Below, one piece after another: positions 1-7,811 of a stretch of DNA of 29,138 nucleotides. The notes under the pieces are model-generated. The model did not search any database. It was not told the DNA's origin and saw only the letters and a program-made list of their open reading frames with translations. Location: NCBI RefSeq assembly GCF_959025735.1, contig NZ_CAUFJQ010000007.1, forward strand, positions 1 through 29,138, written 5' to 3'. Both the position numbers and the translations under genes were made by a program. Origin of the DNA: an uncultured Streptococcus sp. (GTDB lineage Bacteria > Bacillota > Bacilli > Lactobacillales > Streptococcaceae). Within the stretch, counting starts at the first letter, position 1; each line of letters opens with the position of its first letter.

Positions 1-5
1 ATAAG

Positions 6-30
6 AGCCACCAAAACCGGTGGCTTTTTT
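6..30 (+). terminator. Rho-independent terminator of the upstream gene
   Basis: A 7-bp stem AGCCACC/GGTGGCT encloses a 6-nt loop and runs into a T6 tract. It would end transcription of a gene that lies outside the left edge of the window. Confidence 0.85.
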
Positions 31-32
31 CT

Positions 33-284
33 ATGTACCTTAGTGAGTCAAGTCCGATAGGGACGTAGACGAGCTTAGGTACATTGACGCAGTTCGAACG
101 CTAGTGAGAACTACGATCTTTAAAAAATTAATGAGGTGAACACAAAGAGTTCAACCGAATTTAGAGATATTGACGCAGTTTGAGCGGAGCGAAAACTACG
201 TTCCTTATTCTTTACGAGCATCAGCGAGTTTAGGAACGTTGACGCAGTTCGAACGACAGAGAGAACTAGGATCTTTAAAAAACA
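33..284. repeat. Three-copy repeat array with compensating stems
   Basis: Three related units occur at about 71-127, 156-205 and 226-283. Each contains the core TTGACGCAGTT(C/T)GA(A/G)CG followed by a GA(G/A)AACTA block; copies 1 and 3 both continue into ATCTTTAAAAAA. Inside a unit, AGTTC and GAACT can pair across a short loop in copies 1 and 3. The segments joining the units are unlike one another, but each is closed by its own complementary arms: ATGTACCT (33-40) with AGGTACAT (77-84), ATCTTTAAA (116-124) with TTTAGAGAT (160-168, one G-T pair), and ACGTTCCT (198-205) with AGGAACGT (232-239). The arm sequence differs each time while pairing is kept. It lies between a terminator and the ruvB promoter and has no convincing coding capacity. 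It could be a dispersed structural repeat, a remnant of one, or a source of non-coding RNA. Confidence 0.6.
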
Positions 285-317
285 CATTCTATTTGTGGTA
301 CCGAAGGTATCATTTTT

Positions 318-326
318 TGCTATAAT
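318..326 (+). promoter_or_regulatory. Extended -10 promoter of ruvB
   Basis: TGCTATAAT is a perfect extended -10 element (TGnTATAAT), with no good -35 at normal distance, as is common for extended -10 promoters. Transcription would start about 7 nt after the hexamer, that is at about 333-334, on the ruvB start codon itself. Confidence 0.75.
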
Positions 327-333
327 AGACTGT

Positions 334-1332
334 ATGAGTAGAATTTTAGACAATGAAATCATGGGCGATGAAGAGGCTGTTGAACGGACGTTGCGCCCGC
401 AATATTTACATGAATATATTGGTCAAGATAAGGTCAAGGACCAGCTGAAAATCTTTATTGAGGCGGCTAAGCTTCGGGATGAGGCGCTGGATCATGTCCT
501 TCTTTTTGGCCCTCCGGGGCTTGGGAAAACCACCATGGCCTTTGTCATCGCTAATGAACTGGGCGTCAATCTCAAGCAGACTTCTGGTCCTGTCATTGAA
601 AAGGCCGGTGACTTGGTAGCTATCCTCAATGATCTAGAACCGGGGGATGTCCTCTTTATCGATGAGATCCACCGTCTTCCTATGTCAGTCGAAGAAGTGC
701 TTTACAGCGCCATGGAAGATTTTTACATCGACATTATGATTGGCGCTGGGGAGAGCAGCCGGAGTGTCCATCTGGACCTTCCTCCTTTCACTTTGATTGG
801 GGCCACGACTCGAGCTGGTATGCTGTCCAATCCCTTGCGCGCTCGCTTTGGGATTACCGGACACATGGAATACTATGAGCAAGATGATTTGACAGAGATT
901 GTCGAGCGGACCGCCGAAATCTTTGAGATGGAGATTACCCACGAAGCTGCCGAAGAGCTTTCTCTTCGTAGTCGGGGGACCCCTCGGATTGCCAACCGTT
1001 TGCTGAAGCGGGTGCGCGATTTTGCTCAGATTATGGGCGACGGCTTGATTGACGACACCATTACAGACAAGGCCCTCTCTATGCTGGATGTGGATCATGA
1101 AGGACTGGACTATGTCGATCAAAAGATCCTGCGCACCATGATTGAGATGTACGGCGGTGGCCCGGTCGGGCTTGGGACCCTATCGGTCAATATTGCCGAA
1201 GAGCGAGAGACCGTAGAAGATATGTATGAGCCTTACTTGATTCAAAAAGGCTTTATCATGCGGACCCGGACAGGGCGCGTGGCGACCCGCAAGGCTTATG
1301 AACACCTGGGTTATCCCTACAATGGAGACTAG
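334..1332 (+). CDS. ruvB: Holliday junction branch-migration helicase RuvB
   Basis: RuvB is the hexameric AAA+ motor that drives branch migration of Holliday junctions with RuvA during recombination and repair. The 332-residue product shows Walker A GPPGLGKT (59-66), Walker B FIDEIH (D110, E111), the sensor region GATTRAG (156-162), the arginine-finger segment RARFG (around 169-173), the sensor-2 stretch GTPRIANR and the C-terminal winged helix ending in an RTGRVAT segment. The ATG at 334 (MSRILDNEIMGDEE) gives the usual streptococcal length. An upstream in-frame GTG at 295 is rejected because it precedes the promoter. There is no ribosome-binding site before 334 and the predicted transcript starts there, which suggests a leaderless mRNA. 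ruvA is not adjacent, as is usual in streptococci. Confidence 0.97.
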   Translation: MSRILDNEIMGDEEAVERTLRPQYLHEYIGQDKVKDQLKIFIEAAKLRDEALDHVLLFGPPGLGKTTMAFVIANELGVNLKQTSGPVIEKAGDLVAILNDLEPGDVLFIDEIHRLPMSVEEVLYSAMEDFYIDIMIGAGESSRSVHLDLPPFTLIGATTRAGMLSNPLRARFGITGHMEYYEQDDLTEIVERTAEIFEMEITHEAAEELSLRSRGTPRIANRLLKRVRDFAQIMGDGLIDDTITDKALSMLDVDHEGLDYVDQKILRTMIEMYGGGPVGLGTLSVNIAEERETVEDMYEPYLIQKGFIMRTRTGRVATRKAYEHLGYPYNGD

Positions 1333-1338
1333 AAGAAG

Positions 1339-1905
1339 ATGCTGACGGAAGAAGCAATCGTAGAACAGATCCAAGCGGATACGGAGATGATGACTGTCTT
1401 GGCTATCATTCGAGATCTCAACTTGGCAGATGCCTGGTTAGCGGCGGGCGCGGTGCGCAATTTCATCTGGAACTAGCTCTCTGGAAAACCAGGGTTTGAT
1501 GCGACGACAGATCTGGATCTGGTCTTTTATGACCCTACGATCAGCTATGAGGAGACTCAGCAGATCGAGCAGGAATTAAAGAAGACCTATCCCCAGTACG
1601 CTTGGGAAGTGAAAAATCAAGTCTATATGCACCAGCATAGCCCGGGGACGGCTCCATATCATAGTGCCTGTGATGCGGTTTCTAAATACCCCGAGCAGTG
1701 TACGGCTCTTGCGGTTCGCTTAAGGAAAGAGGATCAGCTAGAGCTCTTTCTCCCTTATGGGACAAAGGATATCGAAGACTTCATCGTTCAGCCGACTCCG
1801 CATTTTTTAGCCAGTCCAGAGCGTTTAGCGGTTTATACAGAGCGGATGAAAAAGAAAAATTGGCAGAGTAAATGGCCTCTATTAGAGGTTCGTTTTCCAA
1901 AATAG
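1339..1905 (+). pseudogene. Nucleotidyltransferase-like protein gene, broken by a nonsense codon
   Basis: An ATG at 1339, 6 nt after ruvB, opens a frame that reads 45 codons (ending AAGAVRNFIWN), meets TAG at 1474-1476, and then continues without interruption in the same frame to the stop at 1903-1905. The joined product would be about 188 residues, with GAVRNFIWN before the stop and TDLDLVFYDP and KNQVYMHQHSP after it. These look like the DUF925/YjfP-type nucleotidyltransferase-like family that I recall as GxxRN...W...TDxDxxFFD; the family name is from memory. There is no frameshift, so this is one substitution in an otherwise intact gene. An internal ATG at 1609 (98 residues) is a downstream fragment and lacks the N-terminal motif. 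It might alternatively be a sequencing error or tolerated by readthrough. Confidence 0.8.
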
Positions 1906-1913
1906 AGAAACAG

Positions 1914-1946
1914 ATCAGATTTGAAAAAGGAATCTGATTTTTCTTT
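1914..1946 (+). terminator. Terminator after the nucleotidyltransferase pseudogene
   Basis: ATCAGATT (1914-1921) pairs with AATCTGAT (1931-1938) and is followed by a T-rich run. It closes the ruvB transcript before the promoter of the phosphatase operon. Confidence 0.8.
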
Positions 1947-1963
1947 AAAATGATGGAGCCACT

Positions 1964-2030
1964 TTGTCATCTTTCTGTCACATTTTTGTTATAATAGTAA
2001 TAGTATGCTGGTTTTCCATAGTGGAAAGCC
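1964..2030 (+). promoter_or_regulatory. Promoter and leader hairpin of the phosphatase-MORN-acyltransferase operon
   Basis: An extended -10 TGTTATAAT is at 1987-1995. The best -35-like hexamer, TTGTCA (1964-1969), is 20 bp away, which is long, so the promoter probably relies on the TG extension. The leader holds a hairpin GGTTTTCC (2010-2017)/GGAAAGCC (2023-2030), with one G-T pair, of unknown role. Confidence 0.65.
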
Positions 2031-2078
2031 AAGAGCTCAGCTAGGTTGGGCAGTCCGAACAAGGAGTTAGGTGGAATC

Positions 2079-2504
2079 ATGAAAAAAATCGTCTTTGTCT
2101 GCTTAGGAAATATTTGTCGGAGCCCCATGGCGGAGTTTGTCATGAAGGACTTGACGGATCAGTATGAGATTGAAAGTCGGGCCACCTCTAGCTGGGAACA
2201 TGGCAATCCTATCCATCGGGGAACCCAGAAAATCTTTCAACAATACCAGGTCCCGTATGATCCAGCCAAGACTTCTTTACAGATCAAGGAAGAGGATTTT
2301 TACAACTTTGATTGGATCCTGGGGATGGACGAAAACAATGTAGCAGATCTAAAGCAAATGGCTCCTGCAGGGACAGAGCACAAGATTCATCTTTTTGCTG
2401 CTGAAAGTGTGCCAGATCCTTGGTATACCGGTGATTTTGAGGAGACCTATTCCAGAGTTCTGACTGGCTGTAAGGCTTGGTTAGATCAGTTAGCAACTTC
2501 CTAA
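2079..2504 (+). CDS. Low-molecular-weight protein tyrosine phosphatase
   Basis: A 141-residue cytoplasmic phosphatase of the LMW-PTP family, which removes phosphate from phosphotyrosine through a cysteinyl-phosphate intermediate. The N-terminal loop CLGNICRSP carries the nucleophile C8 and R14 of the C(X)5R signature, and the conserved DPWY motif supplies the general acid D113. Length is normal for the family. I chose ATG 2079 because MKKIVFVCLG is the standard N-terminus and SD-like sequences (AAGGAG at 2061-2066, AGGTGG at 2069-2074) precede it; the in-frame extension to 2046 lacks support. It is the first gene of an operon with a MORN protein and an acyltransferase. The physiological target is not evident; no tyrosine kinase gene is nearby. 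Confidence 0.95.
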   Translation: MKKIVFVCLGNICRSPMAEFVMKDLTDQYEIESRATSSWEHGNPIHRGTQKIFQQYQVPYDPAKTSLQIKEEDFYNFDWILGMDENNVADLKQMAPAGTEHKIHLFAAESVPDPWYTGDFEETYSRVLTGCKAWLDQLATS

Positions 2505-2532
2505 GAGTTTGATATGTGAGAGAATACAGAAT

Positions 2533-2937
2533 ATGAAAGAATTTTATGAGACTTATAAGGTCTATCTGACGCGAAAAAATTTAGAAATAGCAGCATTAGT
2601 CGTGATTGTTCTATCTGCTTTGCTGGTTTTCCTTTCAGCCATTCCAGGTCAGGGCGTCTTGACCTTGGATAAGGGGGCGATCCGTTACGACGGAAGTTTG
2701 GTCCGTGGCAAGATGAATGGCAAGGGAACCGTCACCTTTAAAAATGGGGATACCTATACAGGTAACCTCGTCAATGGCGCCTTTAGTGGCTATGGTAAGT
2801 TTAAGTCCAAGGATGGTTGGACCTATGAAGGGCAGTTTGTTAACGGCCAGCCGGAGGGCAAAGGCACCTTAACCACAGAAGCCAACGTCGTATACAAAGG
2901 AACATTCAAGCAGGGGATTTATCAAAATGCGCATTAA
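2533..2937 (+). CDS. Membrane-anchored MORN-repeat protein
   Basis: A 134-residue protein with a short cytoplasmic N-terminus, one predicted transmembrane helix (about residues 17-38, IAALVVIVLSALLVFL) and then three to four MORN-type repeats beginning YDGSLV, YTGNLV, YEGQFV and YKGTF, each about 22 residues with the G-x-G turn (NGKGT, SGYGK, EGKGT). MORN repeats usually mediate lipid or protein contacts. The repeat domain would lie outside the membrane if the N-terminus is inside. The gene ends inside the next one, overlapping it by 11 nt, so translation is probably coupled to the acyltransferase, suggesting a shared cell-surface role. I chose ATG 2533 over the TTG at 2509 because it begins a typical positively charged N-terminus, although its ribosome site is weak. 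Confidence 0.85.
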   Translation: MKEFYETYKVYLTRKNLEIAALVVIVLSALLVFLSAIPGQGVLTLDKGAIRYDGSLVRGKMNGKGTVTFKNGDTYTGNLVNGAFSGYGKFKSKDGWTYEGQFVNGQPEGKGTLTTEANVVYKGTFKQGIYQNAH

Positions 2938-4729
2938 ATGGTTTTCACTAGTCCGTGTTACAGGACTCTTATTGGTATTACTTTACCATTTCTTCCAAAA
3001 AGCCTTTCCTGGAGGCTTCATTGGGGTAGATATTTTCTTCACCTTCTCAGGATTTTTGATTACAGCGCTCTTGATCGATGAATTTGCGCGCAAGCAAGGA
3101 ATCGACTACCTGGCATTCTTGAAACGGCGCTTTTACCGGATCGTACCACCCCTTGTCTTTATGGTCTTGGTCGTGATGCCCTTTACCTTTATGGTCCAAC
3201 GGGACTACGTGGCTGGTATTGGGACTCAGATTGCGGCGGTCTTCGGTTTTGTGACCAATTTCTTTGAGATGGCAACGGGTGGTAGTTACGAAAGTAACTT
3301 CATTCCACATCTCTTCCTTCATACCTGGAGTTTGGCCCTAGAAGTGCATTACTATGTGCTCTGGGCACTTTTGGCATGGTTCTTGGCTAAGCGGGCTAAG
3401 ACTGTTGGGAAATACCGAGGTATGCTCTTCCTGGCATCCAGCGGGCTCTTTCTCTTCACCTTCTTGTCCATGTTCATCCGTGCCTTTCTGACAGCTAATT
3501 TCTCCACCATCTATTTTTCTAGCTTCACTCACATCTTCCCCTTCTTTGCGGGATCGTGTCTAGCAACGGTGACAGGGATTGCCAATGTCAGCCCGAACTT
3601 TACAAAGCTGGTGCAGTCTTGGAGCATGAAAAAGACCTTATCGGTCTTAGGTGGAAGCTTTGCCTTCTTGTTCGTGCTCAGTCTTTTCTTACCATTTGAT
3701 AGCTTGTGGACCTATCTATTTGGCTTTTTAGCAGCGACAATCGCAGCTTGTGCCATGATTCTGTCGGCCCGCATTCTCCATGAAAAGACGCCAGATAAAA
3801 AAGAACCAGCCATCCTCAATTTCTTGGCAGATACCAGTTATGGTGTCTATCTTTTCCACTGGCCTTTCTTTATCATCTTCTCTCAACATTTGGGAAATAT
3901 GATGGCAGCCCTTGTGACGACGATCGTTTCCTTGATTCTAACGGCTCTGTCCTTCTATATTTTGGAGCCAACTATTGCAGGCAAGGAACCTCGTGTCTTT
4001 GGTATGATGATGGATCTCAGCTTTTTGACCAAGCCGATCTTTTACCTCATGATTCCACTGGCTCTCTTGATGGTTGGAATCTCCGCCTTTGCACCAACCG
4101 TCGGAGCTTTCGATGAGAGTTTGGTAGTGAGTGGGCTCAATCAAGCAGACAGCAAAATGCAGGTCACACGGACGCAGGTGGATAATGCGACTGCAACAGA
4201 CTATAACGTCTCAAATGGTGTGACCATGATCGGTGATTCGGTTAACTTGCGAGCGCAGGACTACCTAACTAAAGCGATCCCGGGCATCCAGATCGATGCA
4301 GTGGTGAGCCGTCAGTTGGAAAATGGAATGAAGGTCTTTGAGACCGATATCTCCAATAAAGTTCTCCTAAAAAATGTGGTCATTGCCCTAGGAACCAATA
4401 CTGTAAGCAACTATAAAGAATTGCTGGATCAGTATGTTGAGAAACTTCCAAAAGGCCGTCGCTTGATCCTTGTGACACCATATGATGGGCGCTATGCCAA
4501 CGATCAGTCCAGTGAATCAGTTCAAACGCGTCTTTATGAGTTGGAACTAGCTAAAAAATACGACTTTATCACCATTGCGGACTGGTACCAAGTAGCAATT
4601 GAAAATCCAAACATTTGGGTGGGAACAGACTCTGTTCACTTCAATATGGAAACCAATGGTGGGGAACTCTATGCTCAAACAGTCAAAGAAGCCCTTGATA
4701 AGGCCGAAAAGGGGCCGGTCAAGAAGTAA
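2927..4729 (+). CDS. OatA-like membrane O-acyltransferase with SGNH domain
   Basis: A 600-residue two-domain protein. Residues 1 to about 390 form an acyltransferase-3 membrane domain with roughly ten helices and the family motifs R10...YH (H21) and GGFIGVDIFFTFSGFLIT. The C-terminal extracellular domain is an SGNH-hydrolase fold: GDS with the nucleophile S438, an LGTN block, and the DSVH motif giving D568 and H571. This is the architecture of OatA/Adr-type peptidoglycan O-acetyltransferases, in which the membrane part delivers acetyl groups and the SGNH part transfers them to the sugar, conferring lysozyme resistance. Substrate cannot be read from sequence; another wall polymer is possible. 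The start codon lies inside the MORN gene. Confidence 0.9.
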   Translation: MRIKWFSLVRVTGLLLVLLYHFFQKAFPGGFIGVDIFFTFSGFLITALLIDEFARKQGIDYLAFLKRRFYRIVPPLVFMVLVVMPFTFMVQRDYVAGIGTQIAAVFGFVTNFFEMATGGSYESNFIPHLFLHTWSLALEVHYYVLWALLAWFLAKRAKTVGKYRGMLFLASSGLFLFTFLSMFIRAFLTANFSTIYFSSFTHIFPFFAGSCLATVTGIANVSPNFTKLVQSWSMKKTLSVLGGSFAFLFVLSLFLPFDSLWTYLFGFLAATIAACAMILSARILHEKTPDKKEPAILNFLADTSYGVYLFHWPFFIIFSQHLGNMMAALVTTIVSLILTALSFYILEPTIAGKEPRVFGMMMDLSFLTKPIFYLMIPLALLMVGISAFAPTVGAFDESLVVSGLNQADSKMQVTRTQVDNATATDYNVSNGVTMIGDSVNLRAQDYLTKAIPGIQIDAVVSRQLENGMKVFETDISNKVLLKNVVIALGTNTVSNYKELLDQYVEKLPKGRRLILVTPYDGRYANDQSSESVQTRLYELELAKKYDFITIADWYQVAIENPNIWVGTDSVHFNMETNGGELYAQTVKEALDKAEKGPVKK

Positions 4730-4777
4730 CAATGCTTCTCTGAAACTGAAACAAAACAAATCCTAACAAAATAAAAC

Positions 4778-4815
4778 AAAAAGCAACTTTTTACTTGTAA
4801 AAAGCTGCTTTTTTT
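4778..4815 (+). terminator. Strong terminator after the acyltransferase
   Basis: A long A/T-flanked hairpin: AAAAAGCA and CTTTTTAC pair with GTAAAAAG and TGCTTTTT with one mismatch, ending in a T7 run. The A-rich left side may allow it to work weakly on the other strand as well. Confidence 0.85.
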
Positions 4816-4825
4816 AGTAAGATTA

Positions 4826-4839
4826 AGAAAACGCTTACA
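4826..4839 (+). promoter_or_regulatory. cre site (CcpA operator) upstream of adhE
   Basis: AGAAAACGCTTACA matches 13 of 14 positions of the cre consensus TGWAANCGNTNWCA. It lies about 150 nt before the adhE -35 element, too far for simple occlusion, so it may act by activation or looping, or serve a second promoter. Confidence 0.65.
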
Positions 4840-4861
4840 AAAATCAATTGAAAATATCACT

Positions 4862-4972
4862 TTGTGAAGAAAAAAATTTTTTAATTATTTCTTCACAATT
4901 TTGCTAAAGAATTGCTTTCACAGCAATACGATTGATAAAGTTTTCACAAACTTCGAAAAATTCTTTGTGAAA
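4862..4972. promoter_or_regulatory. Cluster of Rex-like half-sites in two inverted repeats
   Basis: TTGTGAAGAAA (4862-4872) and TTTCTTCACAA (4888-4898) form an 11-bp inverted repeat with a 15-nt AT-rich spacer. TTTCACAAA (4942-4950) and TTTGTGAAA (4964-4972) form a second, everted repeat. All four arms contain the Rex half-site TTGTGAA/TTCACAA, but spacing differs from the canonical 18-bp operator. They may be extra binding points or transcript hairpins. Confidence 0.45.
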
Positions 4973-4986
4973 GTTGCTTGGAAGTG

Positions 4987-5015
4987 TTTACAAAAATCTC
5001 AAAATAGAGTACAAT
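4987..5015 (+). promoter_or_regulatory. adhE promoter
   Basis: TTTACA (4987-4992), a 17-bp spacer and TACAAT (5010-5015). The transcript would start near 5022 and carry a leader of about 110 nt before the adhE ribosome site. Confidence 0.75.
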
Positions 5016-5019
5016 TATA

Positions 5020-5037
5020 TTGTGAAATAATTAACAA
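5020..5037 (+). promoter_or_regulatory. Rex operator over the adhE transcription start
   Basis: TTGTGAAATAATTAACAA matches 17 of 18 positions of the Rex consensus TTGTGAAWWWWTTCACAA. It covers the predicted start site, so NADH-free Rex would block transcription and rising NADH would release it, as known for adhE in Gram-positive bacteria. Confidence 0.75.
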
Positions 5038-5131
5038 ATCGAAATTTCTTACACTATTCTTGAAAATTTCCGAAAACATGAAAAAGTTCTAGAAAAGGAT
5101 AAGGGTTTCAAATATTGGAGGAAAGCATCAA

Positions 5132-7783
5132 ATGGCTGATAAAAAAACTCTCTCACCTGAAGAAAAGAAACTCGCTGCTGAAAAACACGTAGACGAGTTG
5201 GTGCAAAAAGCGCTGGTGGCGCTTGAAGAGATGCGCAAATTGAATCAGGAGCAAGTGGACTACATTGTGGCGAAAGCATCTGTAGCGGCTCTTGACGCTC
5301 ACGGTGAGCTCGCTCTTCATGCCTATGAAGAAACTGGTCGTGGAGTCTTTGAAGACAAGGCGACTAAGAACTTGTTCGCTTGTGAACACGTAGTAAATAA
5401 CATGCGTCACACGAAAACAGTTGGTGTCATTTCAGAAGATGACGTCACTGGTTTGACCCTTATTGCTGAGCCAGTCGGAGTTGTCTGCGGGATCACACCT
5501 ACAACCAACCCAACTTCAACAGCAATCTTTAAAGCCTTGATTTCATTGAAAACACGGAACCCTATCGTCTTTGCCTTCCACCCATCTGCTCAAGAATCAT
5601 CTGCTCATGCGGCACAAATCGTACGCGATGCGGCAATTGCAGCTGGAGCACCTGAGAACTGTGTGCAATGGATTACCCAACCTTCTATGGAAGCAACTAG
5701 TGCCCTTATGAACCATGAAGGAGTTGCGACCATCCTTGCGACCGGTGGTAACGCCATGGTAAAAGCCGCTTATTCTTGTGGAAAACCAGCTCTTGGGGTA
5801 GGTGCCGGAAACGTTCCTGCTTACGTTGAAAAATCAGCCAATATCCGCCAAGCAGCACACGATATCGTCATGTCTAAATCATTTGACAATGGTATGGTCT
5901 GTGCGTCTGAACAAGCGGTTATCATCGATAAAGAAATCTACGATGAGTTTGTTGAAGAATTCAAATCTTACCATACTTACTTTGTCAACAAAAAAGAAAA
6001 AGCCCTTCTTGAAGAGTTCTGCTTCGGTGTGAAAGCTAACAGCAAGAACTGTGCGGGTGCAAAATTGAATGCGGACATCGTTGGGAAACCGGCAGCATGG
6101 ATCGCTGAACAAGCTGGCTTCTCTGTACCAGAAGGAACCAATATCCTTGCGGCAGAATGTAAAGAAGTTGGTGAAAAAGAACCGTTGACTCGTGAAAAAT
6201 TGTCACCAGTCATCGCTGTTTTGAAATCTGAAAGCCGTGAAGACGGAATTAACAAAGCTCGCCAAATGGTTGAATTCAACGGTCTTGGTCACTCAGCAGC
6301 TATCCATACTGCTGATGAAGAATTGACCAAAGAATTTGGTAAAGCAGTTAAAGCTATTCGTGTTATCTGCAACTCTCCTTCGACTTTCGGTGGTATCGGG
6401 GATGTTTACAATGCCTTCTTGCCATCATTGACACTTGGATGTGGTTCTTACGGACGCAACTCTGTTGGGGACAACGTTAGTGCCATTAACCTCTTGAATA
6501 TTAAAAAAGTCGGACGCCGGAGAAATAACATGCAATGGATGAAACTACCTTCAAAAACATACTTTGAACGTGATTCAATTGAATACCTACAAAAATGTCG
6601 TGACGTTGAACGTGTCATGATCGTTACAGACCACGCTATGGTAGAGCTTGGTTTCCTTGATCGCATCATCGAACAGCTTGACCTTCGTCGCAACAAGGTG
6701 GTTTACCAAATCTTTGCAGACGTAGAACCAGATCCAGATATCACAACTGTTGAACGTGGTACAGAGATCATGCGTGCCTTCAAACCAGATACGATCATTG
6801 CTCTTGGTGGTGGGTCACCAATGGATGCGGCCAAAGTTATGTGGCTCTTCTACGAACAACCAGAAGTGGACTTCCGTGACTTGGTTCAAAAATTCATGGA
6901 TATCCGTAAACGTGCCTTCAAGTTCCCATTGCTTGGTAAGAAGACGAAATTCATCGCCATCCCAACAACATCTGGTACAGGATCTGAAGTAACTCCATTT
7001 GCCGTTATCTCTGATAAAGCAAACAACCGTAAATACCCAATCGCAGACTACTCATTGACTCCAACAGTAGCCATCGTAGACCCTGCCTTGGTATTGACAG
7101 TTCCTGGATCTGTTGCAGCAGACACTGGTATGGACGTCTTGACGCACGCGACAGAAGCTTACGTATCACAAATGGCTAGCGACTTCACAGATGGTCTTGC
7201 TCTTCAAGCCATTAAACTTGTCTTCGAAAACTTGGAAAGCTCAGTGAAGAATGCGGACTTCCATTCACGCGAAAAGATGCACAATGCGTCAACCATAGCA
7301 GGTATGGCCTTCGCCAATGCCTTCCTCGGTATTTCTCACTCAATGGCTCACAAGATTGGTGCGCAATTCCACACAATTCACGGACGCACTAACGCGATCT
7401 TGCTTCCATACGTTATCCGCTACAACGGTACACGCCCAGCCAAGACAGCGACATGGCCTAAGTACAACTACTACCGTGCAGATGAAAAATACCAAGATAT
7501 TGCTCGTATGCTAGGACTTCCATGCTCTACTCCAGAAGAAGCCGTTGAAGCTTACGCAAAAGCTGTGTACGAACTTGGTGAACGCTGTGGTATTGAAATG
7601 AACTTCAAAGCACAAGGAATCGATGAAAAAGAATGGAAGAAACATTCTCGTGAATTGGCCTTCCTTGCTTACGAAGATCAATGTTCACCAGCTAACCCAC
7701 GTCTTCCAATGGTAGACCATATGCAAGAAATCATCGAAGATGCTTACTATGGTTACAAGGAACGCCCAGGACGTCGTAAATAA
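5132..7783 (+). CDS. adhE: Bifunctional acetaldehyde-CoA/alcohol dehydrogenase AdhE
   Basis: AdhE reduces acetyl-CoA to acetaldehyde and then to ethanol, regenerating two NAD+ in mixed-acid fermentation; it forms cytoplasmic spirosome filaments. The 883-residue product has an N-terminal CoA-acylating aldehyde dehydrogenase domain (about 1-445, catalytic C257 in MVCASEQ), a linker (about 446-480), and a C-terminal iron-dependent alcohol dehydrogenase domain with GGGSPMDAAKVMW, TTSGTGSEVTPF and the iron-binding histidines in SHSMAHK and HTIHGR. Length is full. ATG 5132 is set by GGAGG at 5117-5121. It stands alone between terminators, controlled by a Rex operator and an upstream cre site. The alcohol dehydrogenase at 9454 has similar control elements. 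Confidence 0.97.
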   Translation: MADKKTLSPEEKKLAAEKHVDELVQKALVALEEMRKLNQEQVDYIVAKASVAALDAHGELALHAYEETGRGVFEDKATKNLFACEHVVNNMRHTKTVGVISEDDVTGLTLIAEPVGVVCGITPTTNPTSTAIFKALISLKTRNPIVFAFHPSAQESSAHAAQIVRDAAIAAGAPENCVQWITQPSMEATSALMNHEGVATILATGGNAMVKAAYSCGKPALGVGAGNVPAYVEKSANIRQAAHDIVMSKSFDNGMVCASEQAVIIDKEIYDEFVEEFKSYHTYFVNKKEKALLEEFCFGVKANSKNCAGAKLNADIVGKPAAWIAEQAGFSVPEGTNILAAECKEVGEKEPLTREKLSPVIAVLKSESREDGINKARQMVEFNGLGHSAAIHTADEELTKEFGKAVKAIRVICNSPSTFGGIGDVYNAFLPSLTLGCGSYGRNSVGDNVSAINLLNIKKVGRRRNNMQWMKLPSKTYFERDSIEYLQKCRDVERVMIVTDHAMVELGFLDRIIEQLDLRRNKVVYQIFADVEPDPDITTVERGTEIMRAFKPDTIIALGGGSPMDAAKVMWLFYEQPEVDFRDLVQKFMDIRKRAFKFPLLGKKTKFIAIPTTSGTGSEVTPFAVISDKANNRKYPIADYSLTPTVAIVDPALVLTVPGSVAADTGMDVLTHATEAYVSQMASDFTDGLALQAIKLVFENLESSVKNADFHSREKMHNASTIAGMAFANAFLGISHSMAHKIGAQFHTIHGRTNAILLPYVIRYNGTRPAKTATWPKYNYYRADEKYQDIARMLGLPCSTPEEAVEAYAKAVYELGERCGIEMNFKAQGIDEKEWKKHSRELAFLAYEDQCSPANPRLPMVDHMQEIIEDAYYGYKERPGRRK

Positions 7784-7811
7784 GACGCCAAGGAACAACT
7801 GATGTTTATCA

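Noticed and set aside
33..284. CRISPR array
   Set aside because: Only three imperfect units of unequal spacing; the repeats diverge and the spacers carry complementary ends instead of unique foreign-like sequence. No cas gene is in the window.
295..333. Longer RuvB starting at GTG 295
   Set aside because: The extended -10 promoter lies inside this extension, and the ATG at 334 gives the usual length.
1609..1905. Independent small gene of 98 residues
   Set aside because: It is the downstream in-frame part of the broken nucleotidyltransferase-like gene; no ribosome site precedes it.
4901..5092. Small ORF upstream of adhE
   Set aside because: It spans the AT-rich promoter, the Rex operator and half-sites, has no ribosome site and an unlikely composition.
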